Part shown: one piece after another, positions 55,416-64,000 of the stretch
Layout of the letters: each line of letters starts with the position of its first letter
Position numbering within the stretch: the first letter of the stretch is position 1
Assembly: GCA_002270565.1 (NCBI GenBank)
Contig: NQMI01000016.1
Coordinates: 248,001 to 312,000 of the forward strand
Direction: 5' to 3'
DNA: 64,000 nt
Origin: Stenocarpella maydis
Lineage: Eukaryota > Ascomycota > Sordariomycetes > Diaporthales > Diaporthaceae
Made by a program: the position numbers and the translations under genes
The notes under the pieces: generated by a model
Told to the model about the DNA's origin: nothing
Databases searched by the model: none
The model's input: only the letters and a program-made list of their open reading frames with translations

Positions 55416-58400
55416 TGCTGCTGCCCACTGCTCGGTTTCCTGCCGCTGTTTGTGTTTCCTCCAATATCCTGCCGGGTGGTGAATGTGCTGATGTGCAATC
55501 AATCTCAGCGGTCTCGGTAGCGCCTGGTGCTGTGGTACTGGAGTTGGAGGGACTTGATGCTCATGGTATTTCAGCAGAGTTGGATGTGTGGTGAGTCGCT
55601 GTTGACTTTTTCTGCTTGTCGGGACGGATGAGCAGGGCGAGGCACCCCGGACCAGAAGAGCAAGGTGAGCTGCAGTATAAGAGGGAGCGATGTCAAACCG
55701 CAGGGCCGGGCCAGCGTCAGACAGGCACAGAGGCAACACCACCCACCCAGGCCAGCAGTCGATAAATGTTGCGTCTCAAGGGCGGTTCTGCGCACAAATA
55801 ATTGCTGTGGCAGGCTTCCCAAAGGGGCAAGACGGGCTGTTCCTCGCCTTTCCGTCCCGCGATGCAAGCCTTGGTTGGGCACCGATGACATGGGGGGGGG
55901 GGAGGGCCCCAGCTTCCAGCCAACAGGGGAGACGCTGTCGACGGCAGGATGCATTTGTGTTCCTGCCCTGCGTCTGCACGCCCCGGCAGCCCTGCACATC
56001 CACATCCCATCGTGCAGCTGTGTGGCCTGCTACTGCTAGACTGCATCAAACGAACCCTGCTGATAAGGGGCCGAGGTGCACCTGGACATGCCGTTGCCAC
56101 ACTCGGGAATAACTCGACAGGGACGACGGCAAGACGGGTCTGGAGATGGCGGGATCCGGTGGCTCTGGGTGGAGGGTGTGGCCCGCCCCGGATTTTCCAG
56201 GGGTTGCAGACATGGTCGATGTGACGGTTTTCTGTGGACGGCAATACTCTTCTCCCCCCGCGGTGCCCACTTTGCTGCGTCCAGCAGTGAGTGTACTCCG
56301 TAGTGTAGTGTACACCGCGTTTTGGGGCTTGTCTGTGAGTCAAGCTCTGTCTGTCTGGTCTAGACTAGTGTAGTGTACGGGTAGATGATACCTGGATACT
56401 TCTTGGGGCTGCACGTGGGCTGGTCATAATGCCGAGGGTTTGTTTTGTGGGTGGCAAAAAATTAGATTCTTCGCGTTCCTTGTGCGACCTTCAGGGTGTT
56501 GGCGGCCCTCTGACTGTCTGCCCAAATCCTGATGGCCTCACACGCACTCACGCACGCACGCGCGCACACGAGCTGATCGGTGCTGAGCTGTCTGCTCCTT
56601 TCACCAGTCGCTGGCGATGACGGCCTGCGCTGTGCGACCTGGCTTGGCTCAGATGACGGCTCGACAGGCCTGACTGGCTCGACAGCCCGGGGGCGCTGCC
56701 GAGTGCATGTCGGGCCTGCCCTGCTCTGTGTGGTGGTTTCCCATTCCCAGCCACCGCCGGCGCTCTGCATTGGGTTGCTTCCCGGAAGGCAGTCAAAGTG
56801 GGGCATGGCTGCAGCCTGCAGTCACCTGCCTGCCTGCGCGCACATCATGGTCAGGATAAAAAGGCACGGGCAGACGGGAGGGCAAGGAGGGGGGCCAGCT
56901 TGCTGCCCGACTTGTTCTTCCTGCCGTCCCAGCATCGGCCCCAGCCCAACCCGGCCCCTGATTCGCCCATGCGTCTTCGGATCGGCAATACTAGGACGAC
57001 CCTTGGGAGAAAACTTACCACCCTCTTCCGGCCGGACGAGACGCTGTGTGTCAGGCCGCCGTCATCCCCTGTCATGTTCTATTCCCGTCCTTACCCCAGA
57101 GAGAGGGCACTGCATCCTTGGTCAAGTATTTACTCGAGTAGGTAGGCCAAACGTGCGGATATGTGCTATACGCGGCGGGCACCGGTCCAGGGCTGCAATG
57201 GCATTTTGGCGGCAAGTCAATCTCGGCGCCTTTCTGCTGGACCAGCAGGAGATCCACAGTACATAGTGCACATGGCACATGCAAGTTGTCTACGGAGTAC
57301 ACATGCACCGTATCTCCCTTTACTGCGTCAGTGGGTGGTATGGGGCCTTTGACGCTGCCGCACACGGGTAGGGCTGCGTTGCCATGTGTTGGCCCAGCAG
57401 CCACTAACTCGTCTGCTCCGCTCTGAGGTCAGGGTCATACCTACGCCTCGGCGCAGCCCAGGGTCTGGCAGGGCAAAAGGCACTAGAGCAGCTGGTCAAA
57501 TCAGGTGCGGTCCGGCCTCCGTGGCTCGAGGCTTGACGGCTTATAAGCATGGGTCTGACTGGATCCTATCCTGCATACTCCAGGCTTGGGCACCTCTCCC
57601 GTTTGTTTGTATACGGTTGCTTGGCCTCTGACTATGATGCGCCTGTCAAGGAGGTCGCCTCGCAACTGATAATGCACACGCAGTATGGCACAAGGACATA
57701 CGGCCGACAGACATGTCGAACCAGGTATAAATATAATACAAATCACTCGCAGGGCCCCTCTTGGGTGTCTGAGTGAGTCCGCACTGTAGCCAGGCCGCGT
57801 CGAGATGCGCATACTAATCCAAATGCTGTCATGCCCAACACAAGCCCCACGGCTTTGGTTCGTTAGTGCCGCACGTCTAGCAGGTATGGTCTCCAATGGG
57901 GCAGCAATAGCTCTGTCCTACGAGGCACAATCCGCCAGCTGTGCCGTGTTCCAGCGTTGCTGCCCTGCGGCAACCTGGATGGTGGCTCGTCCACGTATGT
58001 TATCCCGCCAAGTGACTACGCCGCGGTACCTAAGTTTTGTGTGGCAATCTCCAGGCGCCCACGCACTTTTGACCCAACATGCTGCTTCTTCAAGAGGCTG
58101 TGCCAGGGAGGGCTGGGACGGCGGTGGCACTGACGGGCGTGAAGCCTGGATTTGAGGCTGGATTTGAACGGCCCGAGGTCAGTTTGCTGGTATTTTGGCT
58201 AATCCTCTGCTGATCGAAGCTGGACCTTGACTGTGCATGCGCTCGGCAGCGCGTCTCCTGCTCAGATGACTCGGGCGGGATGGTGCATGATGTGAGCGCA
58301 GCGCCCTGACGAATCACTCAAGCTCCCATGGGCCTCTGTCAAGCGTACTGGGTACGGGCTAAGAGTCTCCCTGTTGTTTATATCGCACAGCCTGGGCCCT

Positions 58401-58751
58401 TCTCAGTAGGTCATCTTGGTAGTCCCGATGGGGTCATCCTAGTGCTGGCCATGTCATGCCTCTGATGGTCCTCGCAAACCGCAGCTTGGTCTTATCATTT
58501 CACTCAGTGACCCGGCCCCGGGCATCAGTGCGGGTTCAATATGAGCTACAAACATGCATCAAATTGAAAGGCAGGTTGTACTGCAATAAACCATCATTCC
58601 TATTTCTTTCAACCAACTACATGTTGCAACATTAGCCATGCCTTTGCGAGTTCCTGGATTCAGAATCCGGCACCACCAAGCCACCTCACAATGCCCTGTC
58701 CCTTGTGAGCCATGCTCTCCTGTCCCACCTCCTCTGACTTCCGTTTCAGCC
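55416..58751. other. 3.3-kb gene-poor spacer
   Basis: Contains the leader/promoter of the coiled-coil gene (rightwards from 55415) and GC-rich DNA whose long frames (for example 56580-57266 plus) lack ATG starts, motifs or splice signals. A G9-class run lies near 55892. Confidence 0.55.
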
Positions 58752-60120
58752 TTACTTCGTTGCTCGGTGCAAATGGACACAGCCCCTCAGCTTCCGAATC
58801 GCGCTCACAGCCTCCATGTTGGAGGGACGGATAGCTCCTCTCTCAACCAAGACAGTGTGCAATATCTTCCCAACCTCACATTTCCCCACGTCCTGAGTTC
58901 GCATCTCACAAGGGGTGCCAGTGCTGGAGAAGTCGCCGGTCGTGACACATTCCTGGAAACTCGCATTCTCATGAATTCCACCACCACGTTCCCAGAGTCC
59001 GCTGAGGAATTCATCATACGGATACCAACGGCCGCCTAGTCCCAATCAGTGATAGCGATGAGCCTCTTTTGCCCAGTGTCGTATACCATGTTGCCCATTG
59101 CTGAAATGTAACGGGGTTGCCAGTGGGCAAAGACTCCGTACAAGTTTGTGCAGGTAGATCACTATACGTTCTGAGGTCACCATGAATGAGAACCCAGACA
59201 ACACCTCGTCACTACCTAATACCTGACCAACCAACACCATCATTTTTCAATGACGACTTTATATGGTCCCTCATGCCACCGGCCCTCCAGCCTCGTAGTA
59301 ACGAGCTCTTCTCTGAGCCGTGAGGTTGAGCCATGCTCATAGCCTCGCGGTCCACAGACTGGAGTAAGTGTCCCAGGGGATCCCGCCGAGGAGCACCATT
59401 TGACTGCCCCATGATGATCTGGCCGTTGTCACAAAAGACCAGACCTTCAAATTGAGCAACGGATTCAGGGGACTGGCGTTGTCCGGATGGACACAAAACG
59501 AATCCACAATTCGTCGGACCACCAAAGCTTCCTCCTCCAGCGGCAAGGTTGGGCGTGCCGCGCCCAATCCCAAACCGCGCCCAAAGCCGACGATGGTCCA
59601 ACCAGACTCCGCCCCATCCGGCTGCTTGCCAGAGCCGGGTGGATCCCACGCGTATACCGCGGGCATGACAAGGGGGCGGTTGTCTTTTTCTAGTGGCTGT
59701 CGCGGGTGGGTATCGGGCCGATATTGGGAAGCAGCCCCGTTCCCGACCCGGTTGGCATTGTTGAGTCCCTCGGCACGTGGGTTGCTGAGACGAACAACCA
59801 GCACGGGAGCTCCATCTTTTGGTAGCGCAGAGGTGCCTGGCTGCTAACCCAAGAGTGTGGACTGATCTGCCGTTGCTGGAAAGCTGAGACTTACCTTGTA
59901 GATAAGGTTGTTGAAGTGGGAAGGGACAGAACACATCATATGCCAGCGGTTCTACCGAGGCGGGCTACATGTCGTCCGTGATAGTCAGCGCTGCGGCATA
60001 TCCCTCAGTCAAGGCATAACTTGGGCTTCACATGATGAAACCATGATCACGAAAGGTTCTGTCAACAACATCAAGCAGACGCTGGTAGCATTCCTCGTTG
60101 GCATTGCTGTTCGAGGCCAT
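58752..60120 (-). pseudogene. APH/choline-kinase-like phosphotransferase pseudogene
   Basis: Minus-strand reading from ATG 60120 gives NEECYQRLLDVVDRTFRDHG, then (other frames) DVFCPFP and HFNNLIYK. A clean 79-bp intron (59894-59816) leads to DGAPVLVVRLSNPRAEGLNN, VMPAVYAW, SGWTIVGF, and then, alternating frames, PESVAQFEGLVFCDNGQII, GGIPWDTYSSLW and SSLLRGWRAGG. The catalytic loop HGDL lies beside a second intron (59167-59101), followed by NMVYDTGQKRLIAITDWD. A TAG at 59039-59037 stands where the family has Trp (WAAVGHPYDEF), and another frame carries YPYDEFLSGLWERGGGIHE and RGAIRPSNMEAV. The order and motifs are those of fungal aminoglycoside-phosphotransferase-like kinases. At least four frame changes plus one stop mean it is dead, but both introns still have correct ends, so decay is fairly recent. 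Confidence 0.75.
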
Positions 60121-61833
60121 TGTAGGTCCACCAGACAAGCTTGGAGGTATGGGACGAGGAAGTTGAAAAAAGGAAATAATTGGGGACGGACAGGTAATGC
60201 CAATGCCGGCAGGCTCGGCGAGGCTCCGTTTTTCATAAGAGTTATAGACTTGAGGGTATTTATACTTTCAGAGGTGCCCTCGGTGGTCAAATCCCCAGCA
60301 CAGCATAGGCAGCAAGCAGAGGAATTAGCGCCTGTCTGCTTCTTTGTGCTTCTTTGTACTTGAGTAATAGAGACTGTCCTCAGACACGGTCCTTATCACG
60401 AACACTGGGCGCTATTCAATCTACCTACATGCGTGCCCCCTTGCTGCTGGACTCTTTGGTTTCTTGCCACCGGGCTGCCGATTTAACTCCGAAGTGACGA
60501 CTCGAATCCGTGGCCGGTGGATGGCTGGGCGACAGCAAAAGAAATGCCTCAGTGTCGAAGCTATCATGAGCTACAACCTGTCCTCTTTCCTCATTTGTTA
60601 TTTCCCCGTGCTGAGTGCATCTGAGCCACGGCCAGCAGGCGCATGGGAGGAGTCCAGGACAGGGCCCAAATCCTATAGCAATGGGCAGCCGAATAAGTGA
60701 CACAGCATGCATGGATGACGCCCGCACGAACGATTGAGCCCGGGCTCAGTATACGAGCGGCGCAGCTCTGGTGAGATCCTCGGGCTCATAATTTGGAGAC
60801 TAACATGCCTGATAAGTGTGATATCCAAGCTGCAGCAAGTTGACTCCGCAAATAGGGTACGTGGTCGTGTCGCGCACTTGTGCAAGGTTGCTGGTTCTCA
60901 AAACATTCCTGTGACTCTCACAGCTAACCCAGACTTGAATATGTCTTGACACCCAAAAGTTCCAACTGTTAGGATGCGGCTGCCACCTCATTCCCGAGAT
61001 CACTCTGAAAGCTGATCTCCGAAGCTCCAGAGCTGTTGGGAAGGTGCTGTAACAGAAGCTAGGCCCACAGTCCTGGGGGGGACTGTGGCACGGAAGAGCA
61101 AGCCGTCATCAGCGAAGCCGGAGGAATCATCCATCTTACGACATAGATGCAGGAGTTAATGGCGGCGAGAAGGAAATTGGTTCATACAGCTCACTCCGGG
61201 TTGCCTTGTTTAGTACATAGCCTTTAGTGTAGAGAAGACGCCGATAGCAGAACAGCCCCGAACCAGAGCCCAATACGGCGCAATTTCACCACCAAGTTGG
61301 TTACCAACTTAGCAGACATCATACTTGGGGGGAAACAGTAGTCTCACTTGTTTCAAATTCACAACGAGGCCCCTCTTCGGACGCCGGGTCATGGAGAGTC
61401 GCAGGTTCCCTGTGTCCGAGGATACCGATGTTTTTAACACACTCAAATTAGCAAATGGCGATGATGCTGTTTTGGTGTTTGAAATGCCACATTTAACATG
61501 TTGGTACGAATTGGCGAGATCGAGGCAGCCTCATTGGTTCCTTTGGGGAGACGAGGCCCAGGTAGAGCAATGTCACCGAATTCCAGCACAGAGTCAAGTC
61601 AAGCTTTCCACTCACGGAAGCGGAGGCGAATAGCACAAGATTTTTTGCAATTCAGGGAGCAGTGAGCAGTGAGATTTGAGAAATCCGGTCTCTTCCTTAT
61701 CCGCACCTATATATATATATATATAAATGTACAATGAATATTTAACTATATACCAGAAGCCTTTTCACGCCACCAAGGGGCAGGTAGAAGGTGCTCCGGC
61801 GAAAACACGGCCTGCAGTCTCTGCCCCTGCCGC
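60121..61833. other. 1.7-kb spacer
   Basis: Separates the broken kinase start from the 3' end of the polysaccharide monooxygenase gene. Frames near 60425-60727 and 61325-61633 lack credible starts. A TA microsatellite lies at 61709-61725. Confidence 0.5.
61709..61725. repeat. TA dinucleotide microsatellite
   Basis: About eight TA units roughly 110 bp beyond the stop codon of the AA9 gene, in its probable 3' flank. Confidence 0.9.
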
Positions 61834-62883
61834 TTAGGCGCACTGGTGGTACCACTCGTTGATGACCTTGCAGCTCCCGGCAGAGCAGCAGCTGGAGCCG
61901 GTGAACATCTTGCCGCCGCACTGCTGCCACATGGGGGCGCAGCTGCCGGACTGGGCGGGGGCGGGGGACGAGGCAGGAGGGTCCTGGGCCGGGGCCGGGG
62001 CGGGGGACGCAGCGGCACAGGCAGGGTCGCTGTCCGAAGAGGCAGCGCTGTCGGAAGCAGCGGGGGCGGAGGACGAGCCGGAGGACGACGAGCCGGAGGA
62101 CGACGAGTCGGAGGAGGTGGCGGCAGCAGCAGAGACACCACCAGAGTTGCCGCCCTTCCAGACGGCGGGGCCGGGCATGGGGAAGGGCTTCGCGCCGTTG
62201 TAGATGCTGAAGTTGGCGTAGGGGTCGGAGGCCTTGTAGGCGCCGGGGAACTTGACGGTGGGGCCGGGGGTGCCGCTGCCGCCGCCGGTGACGTTGACCT
62301 GGACGCAGGACACGTAGTGCTCGGGCTGGTTGACGTGGGAGCGGTGGACGCCAATGTGCTCGAAGCGCATGAGGTAGCCGCCGCTGGGGGTGTCCTTGGG
62401 CACGGTGGCGGCGATCCAGTCGCGGTCGTAGGTGCACCAGGCGTCCTTGGTGAAGTCGGCGCCCTGGTTGCACACGCCCTCGTCGAAGACCTTGAACCAG
62501 TCGCCGGAGCCGTCGTAGGCCTTGACGTCGTCGCCGGGGGCGCGCGACATGTAGACGAGGCCGGGGCCCGGGTGCTGCATCTTGGCGCCGACGCCCAGCT
62601 TGACGCGCACCTCCTCGCCGGCCTTGACGGTCAGCACGTCCGTCTTGGCGGCGTTGGTGAAGGCGCCCTGGTTGCAGCGCGCGTCGGGCCCGTCGATGGT
62701 GGAGCCATCGCGGATGTCGGCGGCTGGGTTGGAGGAGAACTTGATGGGGTTGTAGGCGACGGCGCGGGTCGACGCGCGGATGTACTTGGTAGACTCGGCA
62801 CCGTTGATGATGTTGGCGTTGAAGAAGTAGTGGGCAGAGGCGACTGGGCCCAGGGCACCGAGGACGAGAGGTGAGAACTTCAT
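61834..62883 (-). CDS. AA9 lytic polysaccharide monooxygenase with CBM1
   Basis: A single exon of 349 residues from ATG 62883; a longer frame upstream would disrupt the signal peptide. MKFSPLVLGALGPVASA (1-17) is a signal peptide ending just before His18, the mature N-terminal His1 of the copper brace. His87 of the mature protein (MQHPGPGLVYMS) is the second copper ligand, and Tyr173 (PEHYVSC) the axial tyrosine. His163 (HIGVH) is the usual second-sphere residue. Where many members have Gln two positions before the Tyr, this one has Glu171. The catalytic domain ends near mature residue 225. A Ser/Ala/Pro-rich linker of about 85 residues leads to a C-terminal CBM1 (CAPMWQQCGGKMFTGSSC to WYHQCA). 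It is a secreted copper enzyme that cleaves cellulose or related glucans with oxygen or peroxide and an electron donor. Such genes are usually cellulose-induced. Confidence 0.95.
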   Translation of the reverse strand: MKFSPLVLGALGPVASAHYFFNANIINGAESTKYIRASTRAVAYNPIKFSSNPAADIRDGSTIDGPDARCNQGAFTNAAKTDVLTVKAGEEVRVKLGVGAKMQHPGPGLVYMSRAPGDDVKAYDGSGDWFKVFDEGVCNQGADFTKDAWCTYDRDWIAATVPKDTPSGGYLMRFEHIGVHRSHVNQPEHYVSCVQVNVTGGGSGTPGPTVKFPGAYKASDPYANFSIYNGAKPFPMPGPAVWKGGNSGGVSAAAATSSDSSSSGSSSSGSSSAPAASDSAASSDSDPACAAASPAPAPAQDPPASSPAPAQSGSCAPMWQQCGGKMFTGSSCCSAGSCKVINEWYHQCA

Positions 62884-64000
62884 CTTGAGGGGTGGCTTGG
62901 GCGTGGTCAAATATCACGAATCCTGGCGTGAGAGTTGCAAACGAGGTGGTTTCTACCCGGTGGAAACTTGGGATGAATTGAAACAAACGAATGGACTGTG
63001 CCACGAGTTGAAAAAGAATGAAATGAGGCAAAAGCTGGGAAAAGAGGGACTGGACTCGAGAGTATAGGCTTGCTGTGACTGCTGAGGCTCAAAGGCAAGC
63101 TGCATCTAGATGAGAGGCGGCCTTGTTTGGATTCTTATACTCAGTAGTAGTCGCCGCCATGGGCCCGGCCAGGCCCTCGCGATAAAGTCGAGCTCTGGCT
63201 TTTTCGAGATGGACCGCACACACGGGCAACATCCGCTCGATTCAATGTTGTTGAGACCCATAAAATCTCGGACTTGTGCGGGCGACGAGGTGCCCAGGCG
63301 GCTGGTTGTTTGAGACAAACAAGTCGACTTCTTGGCGCAATGACACATCAAGTGAGGCTCTCGGTTTCTCCACCTATGCTGTCAGGAGGCTCTCCCGCCC
63401 GTCAACGTCGATCCTTGCCGCCAGCCCTTCCTGAATTTCCGACAAACATGCACAGCGTTTACCATTAGCAGTCTGCACACACACGTGCTTGTTTCAATGT
63501 TTCAAAACCTGGACCCGCACCCGGGGTTCGGTAGCTTGGCCTGCGAAAGGGGCCAGCCACGATGCACGACTATATGAAAGGAGCCTCGCATGGCGGGTCC
63601 TCAAGCGCCAATGCTCGCTTACAGCGGGCAGTCCAATCTGTCTCGATCCCCCTTTTTGGCTTGGCGCGTCCTCCCTTCGGTGTTGACGAGCTGCATGGGC
63701 CGAGCTCCTCCATCCCTCCATCTGGATCCAGCACCACTGCTCAGAGCCTTGCAAGGCTTTTACTATGTGCCCTAGGGCCTACCATGCGTGGCCTCGATGC
63801 CAACGACACAACGTGGTGGCGTAGGCGGGCAGGCTGGCGTACGCCGCAGACACGAGTGAAAGGGTATGCATCTGACATGCAATGACTGGAGGGCGCCAAG
63901 TCCAGCAACATTCAATGTTGAAACTTTAAAGTCTGCACGCCGTCCCCGCCTGCCCCTGAGCCCCGCCTCCTGAGCTGGTGCGGCAGTGATTCGGCCTGTT
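62884..64000. promoter_or_regulatory. Upstream region of the AA9 gene and window end
   Basis: The leader is pyrimidine-rich on the coding strand. A tataagaat element on the minus strand at 63131-63139 could be its TATA box, implying a leader of about 220 nt. Beyond 63200 I see no supported gene. Confidence 0.4.

Noticed and set aside
55416..55742. N-terminal extension of the coiled-coil protein
   Set aside because: No ATG in the added 109 codons; it looks like leader sequence.
56580..57266. 228-codon plus-strand frame
   Set aside because: Starts at GTG and reads as Cys/Pro/Arg-rich noise.
61846..62874. 342-codon open frame antisense to the AA9 gene
   Set aside because: Gly/Ala/Val low-complexity translation with no motif; the minus-strand protein is unambiguous.
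1..64000. tRNA, rRNA and CRISPR arrays
   Set aside because: No A-box/B-box pairs, rRNA-like segments or regularly spaced repeats were seen by eye on either strand; a covariance-model scan would be decisive.

Overview
The window is nuclear DNA of a filamentous ascomycete, most likely a Sordariomycete (inference). The genes are GC-rich and carry short introns of about 45-100 bp with GTRNGY-type donors and CTRAC-like branch points. The protein families are typical of Pezizomycotina: a Zn2Cys6 regulator, an AA9 polysaccharide monooxygenase with a fungal CBM1, a NACHT-ankyrin STAND protein, an F-box protein and a salicylate-hydroxylase-type monooxygenase. The DNA is rich in G/C homopolymers of 8-15 bases and has one 13-base N gap, so it comes from a draft assembly and isolated frameshifts must be read with that in mind. 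Layout, left to right: 0-5.3 kb holds a Ser/Pro/Gln-rich protein open to the window edge, a long pyrimidine tract, an O-methyltransferase relic and a decaying gene with three tandem forkhead-like winged-helix repeats. 5.4-12.4 kb is a metabolic island: an NtaA/SnaA-type flavin monooxygenase with one frameshift, diverging from a DUR3-type sodium:solute symporter, then an aldo-keto reductase relic, a 496-bp MITE with long terminal inverted repeats and TA duplications, and a ketopantoate-reductase-like gene. 17.4-27.1 kb carries a concentrative nucleoside transporter, an FAD monooxygenase and a microsomal-type epoxide hydrolase. 28.5-35.5 kb carries an F-box protein, a small Ser/Gly-rich protein and a six-exon Zn2Cys6 transcription factor. 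36.9-46.3 kb has two large genes on the minus strand: a six-exon, 1700-residue NACHT-ankyrin protein and a 961-residue repetitive secreted or surface protein with a membrane-embedded C-terminus. 51.8-55.4 kb encodes a 1215-residue coiled-coil protein. 58.7-60.1 kb is an almost full-length but broken phosphotransferase (APH/choline-kinase-like) pseudogene. 61.8-62.9 kb encodes the AA9-CBM1 enzyme. Several genes may act together: the monooxygenase and symporter share one 752-bp divergent control region, with reductase-type genes just beyond, which suggests a small catabolic or nitrogen-scavenging island (inference). The remaining genes look like independent accessory genes separated by long gene-poor spacers, with four decayed genes in 60 kb. 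Exon coordinates were derived by hand from splice signals and reading-frame continuity.
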